Assembly: GCF_933775445.1 (NCBI RefSeq)
Contig: NW_026089518.1
Coordinates: 62,001-126,000 of the forward strand
Direction: 5' to 3'
From: Argentina anserina
Lineage: Eukaryota; Streptophyta; Magnoliopsida; Rosales; Rosaceae
DNA length: 64,000 nucleotides
The notes beneath the pieces are model-generated. The model saw only the letters and a list, made by a program, of their open reading frames with translations. It was not told the DNA's origin and searched no databases. Position 1 is the first letter of the stretch; every line of letters starts with the position of its first letter. The position numbers and the translations under genes were made by a program. Positions 12,766 through 25,868 of the stretch are shown one piece after another.

Positions 12766-14348
12766 CCCACACTTGCAAAACTCTCAAATACAATAGAAAC
12801 TCGCATCAGAAAGCCTTACAGAAAGATACTCAAACAAGAAATGAAAAGATACACAATTGGAATAGTAAAGATACGCAAACGATATAAAGATACACAATTG
12901 GAATAGTAAACATACGCAAACGATGTAAAGATAGTCAGTTTGAAGGAAACACACTCCCACACTTGCAAAACTCTCAAATACAATAGAAACTCGCATCAGA
13001 AGCCTTACAGAAAGATACTCAAACGAGAAATGAAAAGATACACAATTGGAATAGTAAAGATACGCAAACGATGTAAAGATACTCAGTTTGAAAGAAACAC
13101 ACTCCCACACTTGCAAAACTCTCAAATACAATAGAAACTCGCATCAGAAGCCTTACAGAAAGATAGTCAAACGGGAAATGAAAAGATACACAATTGGAAT
13201 AGTAAAGATACGCAAACGATGTAAAGATACTCAGTTTCAAAGAAACACACTCCCACACTTGCAAAACTCTCAAATTCAATAGAAACTCGCATCCGAAAGC
13301 CTTACAGAAAGATACTCAAACGAGAAATGAAAAGATACACAATTGGAATAGTAAAGATACGCAAACGATGTAAAGATACACAATTGGAATAGTAAAGATA
13401 CGCAAACGATGTAAAGATACACAATTGGAATAGTAAAGATACGGAAACGATGTAAAGATACACAATTGGAATAGTAAAGATACGCAAACGATGTAAAGAT
13501 ACTCAGTTTGAAAGAAACACACTCCCACACTTGCAAAACTCTCAAATACAATAGAAACTCGCATCAGAAAGCCTTACAGAAAGATACTCAAACAAGAAAT
13601 GAAAAGATACACAATTGGAATAGTAAAGATACGCAAACGATGTAAAGATACACAATTGGAATAGTAAACATACGCAAACGATGTAAAGATACTGAGTTTG
13701 AAAGAAACACACTCCCACACTTGCAAAACTCTCAAATTCAATAGAAACTCGCATCAGAAAGCCTTACAGAAAGATACTCAAACGAGAAATGAAAAGATAC
13801 ACAATTGGAATAGTAAAGATACGCAAACGATGTAAAGATACTCAGATTGAAAGAAACACACTCCCACACTTGCAAAACTCTCAAATACAATAGAAACTCG
13901 CATCAGAAGCCTTACAGAAAGATACTCAAACGAGAAATGAAAAGATACACAATTGGAATAGTAAAGATACGCAAACGATGTAAAGATACTCAGTTTGAAA
14001 GAAACACACTCCCACACTTGCAAAACTCTCAAATACAATAGAAACTCGCATCAGAAGCCTTACAGAAAGATACTCAAACGAGAAATGAAAAGATACACAA
14101 TTGGAATAGTAAAGATACGCAAACGATGTAAAGATACACAATTGGAATAGTAAACATACGCAAACGATGTAAAGATACTCAGTTTGAAAGAAACACACTC
14201 CCACACTTGCAAAACTCTCAAATTCAATAGAAACTCGCATCAGAAAGCCTTACAGAAAGATACTCAAACGAGAAATGAAAAGATTCACTATTGGAATAGT
14301 AAAGATACGCAAACGATGTAAAGATACTCAGTTTGAAAGAAACACACT
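12618..14348 (+). repeat. HOR family I, contracted 10-monomer copy C (1731 bp)
   Basis: Monomer lengths: 148,190,148,148,272,190,149,148,189,149. Slots 1-6 of the full unit (973 bp) are replaced by one 148-bp monomer, a net loss of 825 bp and five monomers. The remaining nine slots keep the diagnostic variants in order. The junction is in register, so no partial monomer is left, as expected for unequal exchange between homologous monomers. Confidence 0.92.
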
Positions 14349-15807
14349 CCCACACTTGCAAAACTCTCAAATACAATAGAAACTCGCATCAGAAGCCTTA
14401 CAGAAAGATACTCAAACGAGAAATGAAAAGATACACAATTGGAATAGTAAAGATACGCAAACGATGTAAAGATACACAATTGGAATAGTAAACATACGCA
14501 AACGATGTAAAGATACTCAGTTTGAAAGAAACACACTCCCACACTTGCAAAACTCTCAAATTCAATAGAAACTCGCATCAGAAAGCCTTACAGAAAGATA
14601 CTCAAACGAGAAATGAAAAGATACACAATTGGAATAGTAAAGATACGCAAACGATGTAAAGATACACAATTGGAATAGTAAAGATACGCAAACGATGTAA
14701 AGATACTCAGTTTGAAAGAAACACACTCCCACACTTGCAAAACTCTCAAATACAATAGAAACTCGCATCAGAAGCCTTACAGAAAGATAGTCAAACGAGA
14801 AATGAAAAGATACACAATTGGAATAGTAAAGATACGCAAACGATGTAAAGATACTCAGTTTGAAGGAAACACACTCCCACACTTGCAAAACTCTCAAATT
14901 CAATAGAAACTCGCATCAGAAAGCCTTACAGAAAGATACTCAAACGAGAAATGAAAAGATACACAATTGGAATAGTAAAGATACGCAAACGATGTAAAGA
15001 TACTCAGTGTGAAAGAAACACACTCCCACACTTGCAAAACTCTCAAATACAATAGAAACTCGCATCAGAAGCCTTACAGAAAGATAGTCAAACGAGAAAT
15101 GAAAAGATACACAATTGGAATAGTAAAGATACGCAAACGATGTAAAGATACTCAGTTTGAAAGAAACACACTCCCACACTTGCAAAACTCTCAAATACAA
15201 TAGAAACTCGCATCAGAAAGCCTTACAGAAAGATACTCAAACGAGAAATGAAAAGATACACAATTGGAATAGTAAAGATACGCAAACGATGTAAAGATAC
15301 TCAGTTTGAAAGAAACACACTCCCACACTTGCAAAACTCTCAAATACAATAGAAACTCGCATCAGAAAGCCTTACAGAAAGATACTCAAACAAGAAATGA
15401 AAAGATACACAATTGGAATAGTAAAGATACGCAAACGATATAAAGATACACAATTGGAATAGTAAACATACGCAAACGATGTAAAGATAGTCAGTTTGAA
15501 GGAAACACACTCCCACACTTGCAAAACTCTCAAATACAATAGAAACTCGCATCAGAAGCCTTACAGAAAGATACTCAAACGAGAAATGAAAAGATACACA
15601 ATTGGAATAGTAAAGATACGCAAACGATGTAAAGATACTCAGTTTGAAAGAAACACACTCCCACACTTGCAAAACTCTCAAATACAATAGAAACTCGCAT
15701 CAGAAGCCTTACAGAAAGATAGTCAAACGGGAAATGAAAAGATACACAATTGGAATAGTAAAGATACGCAAACGATGTAAAGATACTCAGTTTGAAAGAA
15801 ACACACT
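14349..15807 (+). repeat. HOR family I, truncated copy D
   Basis: Starts 14349, 14538, 14728, 14876, 15025, 15173, 15322, 15512 and 15660 reproduce slots 1-9 of the 15-monomer unit. It leaves register at the next slot: where copies A-C have CAGTTTCAAAG followed by a 272-bp monomer, this copy has CAGTTTGAAAG followed by a 231-bp monomer at 15808. From 14876 to about 16038 it instead stays in register with 637-1799 (offset 14,239), sharing ACGGGAAATG and CAGAAAACC. Confidence 0.9.
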
Positions 15808-18800
15808 CCCACACTTGCAAAACTCTCAAATACAATAGAAACTCGCATCAGAAAACCTTACAGAAAGATACTCAAACAAGAAATGAAAAGATAAACAATT
15901 GGAATAGTAAAGATACGCAAACGATGTAAAGATACACAATTGGAATAGTAAAGATACGCAAACGATGTAAAGATACACAATTGGAATAGTAAACATACGC
16001 AAACGATGTAAAGATAGTCAGTTTGAAGGAAACACACTCCCACACTTGCAAAACTCTCAAATACAATAGAAACTCGCATCAGAAGCCTTACAGAAAGATA
16101 CTCAAACGAGAAATGAAAAGATACACAATTGGAATAGTAAAGATACGCAAACGATGTAAAGATACTCAGTTTGAAAGAAACACACTCCCACAGTTGCAAA
16201 ACTCTCAAATTCAATAGAAACTCGCATCCGAAAGCCTTACAGAAAGATACTCAAACGAGAAATGAAAAGATACACAATTGGAATAGTAAAGATACGCAAA
16301 CGATGTAAAGATACTCAGTTTGAAAGAAACACACTCCCACACTTGCAAAACTCTGAAATACAATAGAAACTCGCATCAGAAAGCCTTACAGAAAGATACT
16401 CAAACAAGAAATGAAAAGATACACAATTGGAATAGTAAAGATACGCAAACGATGTAAAGATACACAATTGGAATAGTAAAGATACACAAACGATGTAAAG
16501 ATACTCAGTTTGAAAGAAACAGACTCCCACACTTGCAAAACTCTCAAATTCAATAGAAACTCGCATCCGAAAGCCTTACAGAAAGATACTCAAACGAGAA
16601 ATGAAAAGATACACAATTGGAATAGTAAAGATACGCAAACGATGTAAAGATACACAATTGGAATAGTAAAGATACGCAAACGATGTAAAGATACTCAGTT
16701 TGAAAGAAACACACTCCCACACTTGCAAAACTCTCAAATACAATAGAAACTCGCATCAGAAGCCTTACAGAAAGATACTCAAACGAGAAATGAAAAGATA
16801 CACAATTGGAATAGTAAAGATACGCAAACGATGTAAAGATACTCAGTTTGAAAAAAACACACTCCCACACTTGCAAAACTCTCAAATTCAATAGAAACTC
16901 GCATCAAAAGCCTTACAGAAAGATAGTCAAACGAGAAATGAAAAGATACACAATTGGAATAGTAAAGATACGCAAACGATGTAAAGATACTCAGTTTGAA
17001 AGAAACACACTCCCACACTTGCAAAACTCTCAAATACAATAGAAACTCGCATCAGAAAGCCTTACAGAAAGATACTCAAACAAGAAATGAAAAGATACAC
17101 AATTGGAATAGTAAAGATACGCAAACGATGTAAAGATACACAATTGGAATAGTAAAGATACGCAAACGATGTAAAGATACACAATTGGAATAGTAAAGAT
17201 ACGCAAACGATGTAAAGATACTCAGTTTGAAAGAAACACACTCCCACACTTGCAAAACTCTCAAATTCAATAGAAACTCGCATCAGAAAGCCTTACAGAA
17301 AGATACTCAAATGAGAAATGAAAAGATACACAATTGGAATAGTAAAGATACGCAAACGATGTAAAGATACTCAGTTTCAAAGAAACACACTCCCACACTT
17401 GCAAAACTCTCAATTTCAATAGAAACTCGCATCAGAAAGCCTTACAGAAAGAAACTCAAACGAGAAATGAAAAGATACACAATTGGAATAGTAAAGATAC
17501 GCAAACGATGTAAAGATACTCAGATTGAAAGAAACACACTCCCACACTTGCAAAACTCTCAAATACAATAGAAACTCGCATCAGAAGCCTTACAGAAAGA
17601 TACTCAAACGAGAAATGAAAAGATACACAATTGGAATAGTAAAGATACGCAAACGATGTAAAGATACTCAGTTTAAAAGAAACACACTCCCACACTTGCA
17701 AAACTCTCAAATACAATAGAAACTCGCATCAGAAAGCCTTACAGAAAGATACTCAATTAAGAAATGAAAAGATACACAATTGGAATAGTAAAGGTACGCA
17801 AACGATGTAAAGATACACAATTGGAATAGTAAAGATACGCAAACGATGTAAAGATACTCAGTTTGAAAGAAACACACTCCCACACTTGCAAAACTCTCGA
17901 ATTCAATAGAAACTCGCATCAGAAGCCTTACAGAAAGATACGCAAACGAGAAATGAAAAGATACACAATTGGAATAGTAAAGATACGCAAACGATGTAAA
18001 GATACACAATTGGAATAGTAAAGATACGCAAACGATGTAAAGATACTCAGTTTGAAAAAAACACACTCCCACACTTGCAAAACTCTCAAATTCAATAGAA
18101 ACTCGCATCCGAAAGCCTTACAGAAAGATACTCAAACGAGAAATGAAAAGATACACAATTGGAATAGTAAAGATACGCAAACGATGTAAAGATACACAAT
18201 TGGAATAGTAAAGATACGCAAACGATGTAAAGATACTCAGTTTGAAAGAAACACACTCCCACACTTGCAAAACTCTCGAATTCAATAGAAACTCGCATCA
18301 GAAAGCCTTACAGAAAGATACTCAAACGAGAAATGAAAAGATACACAATTGCAATAATAAAGATACGCAAACGATGTAAAGATACTCAGTTTGAAAGAAA
18401 CACACTCCCACACTTGCAAAACTCTCAAATACAATAAAAACTCGCATCAGAAGCCTTACAGAAAGATAGTCAAACGAGAAATGAAAAGATACACAATTGG
18501 AATAGTAAAGATACGCAAACGATGTAAAGATACTCAGTTTGAAAGAAACACACTCCCACACTTGCAAAACTCTCAAATACAATAGAAACTCGCATCAGAA
18601 GCCTTACAGAAAGATAGTCAAACGAGAAATGAAAAGATACACAATTGGAATAGTAAAGATACGCAAACGATGTAAAGATACTCAGTTTGAAAGAAACACA
18701 CACCCACACTTGCAAAACTCTCAAATACAATAGAAACTCGCATCAGAAAGCCTTACAGAAAGATACTCAAACGAGAAATGAAAAGATACACAATTGGAAT

Positions 18801-20310
18801 AGTAAAGATACGCAAACGATGTAAAGATACTCAGTTTGAAAGAAACACACTCCCACACTTCCAAAACTCTCAAATACAATAGAAACTCGCATCAGAAAGC
18901 CTTACAGAAAGATACTCAAACAAGAAATGAAAAGATACACAATTGGAATAGTAAAGATTCGCAAACGATATAAAGATACACAATTGGAATAGTAAACATA
19001 CGCAAACGATGTAAAGATAGTCAGTTTGAAGGAAACAAACTCCCACACTTGCAAAACTCTCAAATACAATAGAAACTCGCATCAGAAGCCTTACAGAAAG
19101 ATACTCAAACGAGAAATGAAAAGATACACAATTGGAATAGTAAAGATACGAAAACGATGTAAAGATACTCAGTTTGAAAGAAACACACTCCCACACTTGC
19201 AAAACTCTCAAATACAATAGAAACTCGCATCAGAAAGCCTTACAGAAAGATACTCAAACAAGAAATGAAAAGATACACAATTGGAATAGTAAAGATACGC
19301 AAACGATATAAAGATACACAATTGGAATAGTAAACATACGCAAACGATGTAAAGATAGTCAGTTTGAAGGAAACACACTCCCACACTTGCAAAACTCTCA
19401 AATACAATAGAAACTCGCATCAGAAGCCTTACAGAAAGAAACTCAAACGAGAAATGAAAAGATACACAATTGGAATAGTAAAGATACGAAAACGATGTAA
19501 AGATACTCAGTTTGAAAGAAACACACTCCCACACTTGCAAAACTCTCAAATACAATAGAAACTCGCATCAGAAGCCTTACAGAAAGATAATCAAACGAGA
19601 AATGAAAAGATACACAATTGGAATAGTAAAGATACGCAAACGATGTAAAGATACTCAGTTTGAAAGAAACACACTCCCACACTTGCAAAACTCTCAAATA
19701 CAATAGAAACTCGCATCAGAAAGCCTTACAGAAAGATACTCAAACGAGAAATGAAAAGATACACAATTGGAATAGTAAAGATACGCAAACGATGTAAAGA
19801 TACTCAGTTTGAAAGAAACACACTCCCACACTTGCAAAACTCTCAAATACAATAGAAACTCGCATCAGAAAGCCTTACAGAAAGATACTCAAACAAGAAA
19901 TGAAAAGATACACAATTGGAATAGTAAAGATACGCAAACGATATAAAGATACACAATTGGAATAGTAAACATACGCAAACGATGTAAAGATAGTCAGTTT
20001 GAAGGAAACACACTCCCACACTTGCAAAACTCTCAAATACAATAGAAACTCGCATCAGAAGCCTTACAGAAAGATACTCAAACGAGAAATGAAAAGATAC
20101 ACAATTGGAATAGTAAAGATACGCAAACGATGTAAAGATACTCAGTTTGAAAGAAACACACTCCCACACTTGCAAAACTCTCAAATACAATAGAAACTCG
20201 CATCAGAAGCCTTACAGAAAGATAGTCAAACGAGAAATGAAAAGATACACAATTGGAATAGTAAAGATACGCAAACGATGTAAAGATACTCAGTTTGAAA
20301 GAAACACACT
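15808..20310 (+). repeat. Mosaic satellite region built from family-I blocks
   Basis: Monomer starts: 15808, 16039, 16187, 16336, 16526, 16716, 16864, 17012, 17243, 17392, 17541, 17689, 17879, 18068, 18258, 18407, 18555, 18703, 18852, 19042, 19190, 19380, 19528, 19676, 19825, 20015, 20163. No simple period runs through it. The block 17243-18406 matches 2327-3490 at offset 14,916 and 18407-18702 matches 3640-3935 at offset 14,767; the 149-bp difference is one monomer lost by fusing the copies at 3342 and 3491. The adjacent pair at 18852-19189 and 19190-19527 is a 338-bp two-monomer duplication (190+148), sharing CGAAAACG near 19150 and 19488. Confidence 0.85.
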
Positions 20311-23163
20311 CCCACACTTGCAAAACTCTCAAATACAATAGAAACTCGCATCAGAAAGCCTTACAGAAAGATACTCAAACAAGAAATGAAAAGATACACA
20401 ATTGGAATAGTAAAGATACGCAAACGATGTAAAGATACACAATTGGAATAGTAAAGATACGCAAACGATGTAAAGATACACAATTGGAATAGTAAAGATA
20501 CGCAAACGATGTAAAGATACTCAGTTTGAAAGAAACACACTCCCACACTTGCAAAACTCTCAAATACAATAGAAACTCGCATCAGAAGCCTTACAGAAAG
20601 ATACTCAAACGAGAAATGAAAAGATACACAATTGGAATAGTAAAGATACGCAAACGATGTAAAGATACACAATTGGAATAGTAAAGATACGCAAACGATG
20701 TAAAGATACTCAGTTTGAAAAAAACACACTCCCACACTTGCAAAACTCTCAAATTCAATAGAAACTCGCATCAAAAGCCTTACAGAAAGATAGTCAAACG
20801 AGAAATGAAAAGATACACAATTGGAATAGTAAAGATACGCAAACGATGTAAAGATACTCAGTTTGAAAGAAACACACTCCCACACTTGCAAAACTCTCAA
20901 ATACAATAGAAACTCGCATCAGAAAGCCTTACAGAAAGATACTCAAACAAGAAATGAAAAGATACACAATTGGAATAGTAAAGATACGCAAACGATGTAA
21001 AGATACACAATTGGAATAGTAAAGATACGCAAACGATGTAAAGATACTCAGTTTGAAAGAAACACACTCCCACACTTGCAAAACTCTCAAATTCAATAGA
21101 AACTCGCATCAGAAAGCCTTACAGAAAGATACTCAAATGAGAAATGAAAAGATACACAATTGGAATAGTAAAGATACGCAAACGATGTAAAGATACTCAG
21201 TTTCAAAGAAACACACTCCCACACTTGCAAAACTCTCAACTACAATAGAAACTCGCATCAGAAGCCTTACAGAAAGATACTCAAACGAGAAATGAAAAGA
21301 TACACAATTGGAATAGTAAAGATACGCAAACGATGTAAAGATACTCAGTTTGAAAGAAACACACTCCCACACTTGCAAAACTCTCAAATACAATAGAAAC
21401 TCGCATCAGAAGCCTTACAGAAAGATAGTCAAACGAGAAATGAAAAGATACACAATTGGAATAGTAAAGATACGCAAACGATGTAAAGATATTCAGTTTG
21501 AAAGAAACACACTCCCACACTTGCAAAACTCTCAAATACAATAGAAACTCGCATCAGAAAGCCTTACAGAAAGATACTCAAACAAGAAATGAAAAGATAC
21601 ACAATTGGAATAGTAAAGATACGCAAACGATGTAAAGATACACAATTGGAATAGTAAAGATACGCAAACGATGTAAAGATACTCAGTTTGAAAGAAACAC
21701 ACTCCCACACTTGCAAAACTCTCAAATTCAATAGAAACTCGCATTAGAAAGCCTTACAGAAAGATACTCAAATGAGAAATGAAAAGATACACAATTGGAA
21801 TAGTAAAGATACACAAACGATGTAAAGATACACAATTGGAATAGTAAAGATACGCAAACGATGTAAAGATACTCAGTTTGAAAGAAACACACTCCCACAC
21901 TTGCAAAACTCTCAAATACAATAGAAACTCGCATCAGAAAGCCTTACAGAAAGATACTCAAACAAGAAATGAAAAGATACACAATTGGAATAGTAAAGAT
22001 ACGCAAACGATGTAAAGATACACAATTGGAATAGTAAAGATACGCAAACGATGTAAAGATACTCAGTTTGAAAGAAACACACTCCCACACTTGCAAAACT
22101 CTCAAATTCAATAGAAACTCGCATCAGAAAGCCTTACAGAAAGATACTCAAATGAGAAATGAAAAGATACACAATTGGAATAGTAAAGATACGCAAACGA
22201 TGTAAAGATACACAATTGGAATAGTAAAGATACGCAAACGATGTAAAGATACTCAGTTTCAAAGAAACACACTCCCACACTTGCAAAACTCTCAAATTCA
22301 ATAGAAACTCGCATCAGAAAGCCTTACAGAAAGAAACTCAAACGAGAAATGAAAAGATACACAATTGGAATAGTAAAGATACGCAAACGATGTAAAGATA
22401 CTCAGATTGAAAGAAACACACTCCCACACTTGCAAAACTCTCAAATACAATAGAAACTCGCATCAGAAGCCTTACAGAAAGATACTCAAACGAGAAATGA
22501 AAAGATACACAATTGGAATAGTAAAGATACGCAAACGATGTAAAGATACTCAGTTTGAAAGAAACACACTCCCACACTTGCAAAACTCTCAAATACAATA
22601 GAAACTCGCATCAGAAGCCTTACAGAAAGATAGTCAAACGAGAAATGAAAAGATACACAATTGGAATAGTAAAGATACGCAAATGATGTAAAGATACTCA
22701 GTTTGAAGGAAACACACTCCCACACTTGCAAAACTCTCAAATTCAATAGAAACTCGCATCAGAAAGCCTTACAGAAAGATACTCAAACGAGAAATGAAAA
22801 GATACACAATTGGAATAGTAAAGATACGCAAACGATGTAAATATACTCAGTTTGAAAGAAACACACTCCCACACTTGCAAAACTCTCAAATACAATAGAA
22901 ACTCGCATCAGAAGCCTTACAGAAAGATAGTCAAACGAGAAATGAAAAGATACACAATTGGAATAGTAATGATACGCAAACGATGTAAAGATACTCAGTT
23001 TGAAAGAAACACACTCCCACACTTGCAAAACTCTCAAATACAATAGAAACTCGCATCAGAAGCCTTACAGAAAGATAGTCAAACGAGAAATGAAAAGATA
23101 CACAATTGGAATAGTAAAGATACGCAAACGATGTAAAGATACTCAGTTTGAAAGAAACACACT
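20311..23163 (+). repeat. HOR family II, 17-monomer copy 1 (2853 bp)
   Basis: Monomer lengths: 231,189,148,190,149,148,148,190,190,190,190,149,148,148,149,148,148. Its first five slots match 1569-2624 at offset 18,742. A run of four consecutive 190-bp monomers (21514-22273) distinguishes it from family I. Slot markers include GATATTCAG at about 21490, CGCATTAG at about 21742, GATACACAAACG at about 21810, CGCAAATGATG at about 22680 and AAATATACTC at about 22840. Confidence 0.92.
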
Positions 23164-25868
23164 CCCACACTTGCAAAACTCTCAAATACAATAGAAACTC
23201 GCATCAGAAAGCCTTACAGAAAGATACTCAAACAAGAAATGAAAAGATACACAATTGGAATAGTAAAGATACGCAAACGATGTAAAGATACACAATTGGA
23301 ATAGTAAAGATACGCAAACGATGTAAAGATACACAATTGGAATAGTAAAGATACGCAAACGATGTAAAGATACTCAGTTTGAAAGAAACACACTCCCACA
23401 CTTGCAAAACTCTCAAATACAATAGAAACTCGCATCAGAAGCCTTACAGAAAGATACTCAAACGAGAAATGAAAAGATACACAATTGGAATAGTAAAGAT
23501 ACGCAAACGATGTAAAGATACACAATTGGAATAGTAAAGATACGCAAACGATGTAAAGATACTCAGTTTGAAAAAAACACAATCCCACACTTGCAAAACT
23601 CTCAAATTCAATAGAAACTCGCATCAAAAGCCTTACAGAAAGATAGTCAAACGAGAAATGAAAAGATACACAATTGGAATAGTAAAGATACGCAAACGAT
23701 GTAAAGATACTCAGTTTGAAAGAAACACACTCCCACACTTGCAAAACTCTCAAATACAATAGAAACTCGCATCAGAAAGCCTTACAGAAAGATACTCAAA
23801 CAAGAAATGAAAAGATACACAATTGGAATAGTAAATATACGCAAACGATGTAAAGATACACAATTGGAATAGTAAAGATACGCAAACGATGTAAAGATAC
23901 TCAGTTTGAAAGAAACACACTCCCACACTTGCAAAACTCTCAAATTCAATAGAAACTCGCATCAGAAAGCCTTACAGAAAGATACTCAAATGAGAAATGA
24001 AAAGATACACAATTGGAATAGTAAAGATACGCAAACGATGTAAAGATACTCAGTTTCAAAGAAACACACTCCCACACTTGCAAAACTCTCAAATACAATA
24101 GAAACTCGCATCAGAAGCCTTACAGAAAGATACTCAAACGAGAAATGAAAAGATACACAATTGGAATAGTAAAGATACGCAAACGATGTAAAGATACTCA
24201 GTTTGAAAGAAACACACTCCCACACTTGCAAAACTCTCAAATACAATAGAAACTCGCATCAGAAGCCTTACAGAAAGATAGTCAAACGAGAAATGAAAAG
24301 ATACACAATTGGAATAGTAAAGATACGCAAACGATGTAAAGATATTCAGTTTGAAAGAAACACACTCCCACACTTGCAAAACTCTCAAATACAATAGAAA
24401 CTCGCATCAGAAAGCCTTACAGAAAGATACTCAAACAAGAAATGAAAAGATACACAATTGGAATAGTAAAGATACGCAAACGATGTAAAGATACACAATT
24501 GGAATAGTAAAGATACGCAAACGATGTAAAGATACTCAGTTTGAAAGAAACACACTCCCACACTTGCAAAACTCTCAAATTCAATAGAAACTCGCATTAG
24601 AAAGCCTTACAGAAAGATACTCAAATGAGAAATGAAAAGATACACAATTGGAATAGTAAAGATACACAAACGATGTAAAGATACACAATTGGAATAGTAA
24701 AGATACGCAAACGATGTAAAGATACTCAGTTTGAAAGAAACACACTCCCACACTTGCAAAACTCTCAAATACAATAGAAACTCGCATCAGAAAGCCTTAC
24801 AGAAAGATACTCAAACAAGAAATGAAAAGATACACAATTGGAATAGTAAAGATACGCAAACGATGTAAAGATACACAATTGGAATAGTAAAGATACGCAA
24901 ACGATGTAAAGATACTCAGTTTGAAAGAAACACACTCCCACACTTGCAAAACTCTCAAATTCAATAGAAACTCGCATCAGAAAGCCTTACAGAAAGATAC
25001 TCAAATGAGAAATGAAAAGATACACAATTGGAATAGTAAAGATACGCAAACGATGTAAAGATACACAATTGGAATAGTAAAGATACGCAAACGATGTAAA
25101 GATACTCAGTTTCAAAGAAACACACTCCCACACTTGCAAAACTCTCAAATTCAATAGAAACTCGCATCAGAAAGCCTTACAGAAAGAAACTCAAACGAGA
25201 AATGAAAAGATACACAATTGGAATAGTAAAGATACGCAAACGATGTAAAGATACTCAGATTGAAAGAAACACACTCCCACACTTGCAAAACTCTCAAATA
25301 CAATAGAAACTCGCATCAGAAGCCTTACAGAAAGATACTCAAACGAGAAATGAAAAGATACACAATTGGAATAGTAAAGATACGCAAACGATGTAAAGAT
25401 ACTCAGTTTGAAAGAAACACACTCCCACACTTGCAAAACTCTCAAATACAATAGAAACTCGCATCAGAAGCCTTACAGAAAGATAGTCAAACGAGAAATG
25501 AAAAGATACACAATTGGAATAGTAAAGATACGCAAATGATGTAAAGATACTCAGTTTGAAGGAAACACACTTCCACACTTGCAAAACTCTCAAATTCAAT
25601 AGAAACTCGCATCAGAAAGCCTTACAGAAAGATACTCAAACGAGAAATGAAAAGATACACAATTGGAATAGTAAAGATACGCAAACGATGTAAATATACT
25701 CAGTTTGAAAGAAACACACTCCCACACTTGCAAAACTCTCAAATACAATAGAAACTCGCATCAGAAGCCTTACAGAAAGATAGTCAAACGAGAAATGAAA
25801 AGATACACAATTGGAATAGTAAAGATACGCAAACGATGTAAAGATACTCAGTTTGAAAGAAACACACT
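23164..25868 (+). repeat. HOR family II, 17-monomer copy 2 (first 16 slots)
   Basis: All slot lengths and markers of the preceding unit recur exactly 2853 bp later, including the rare GATATTCAG, CGCATTAG, CGCAAATGATG and AAATATACTC variants. Register is lost at the 17th slot: a 149-bp monomer at 25869-26017 stands in place of a 148-bp one. Differences between the two copies are isolated substitutions, such as TAATGATACGC at about 22970 against TAAAGATACGC here. Confidence 0.92.
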
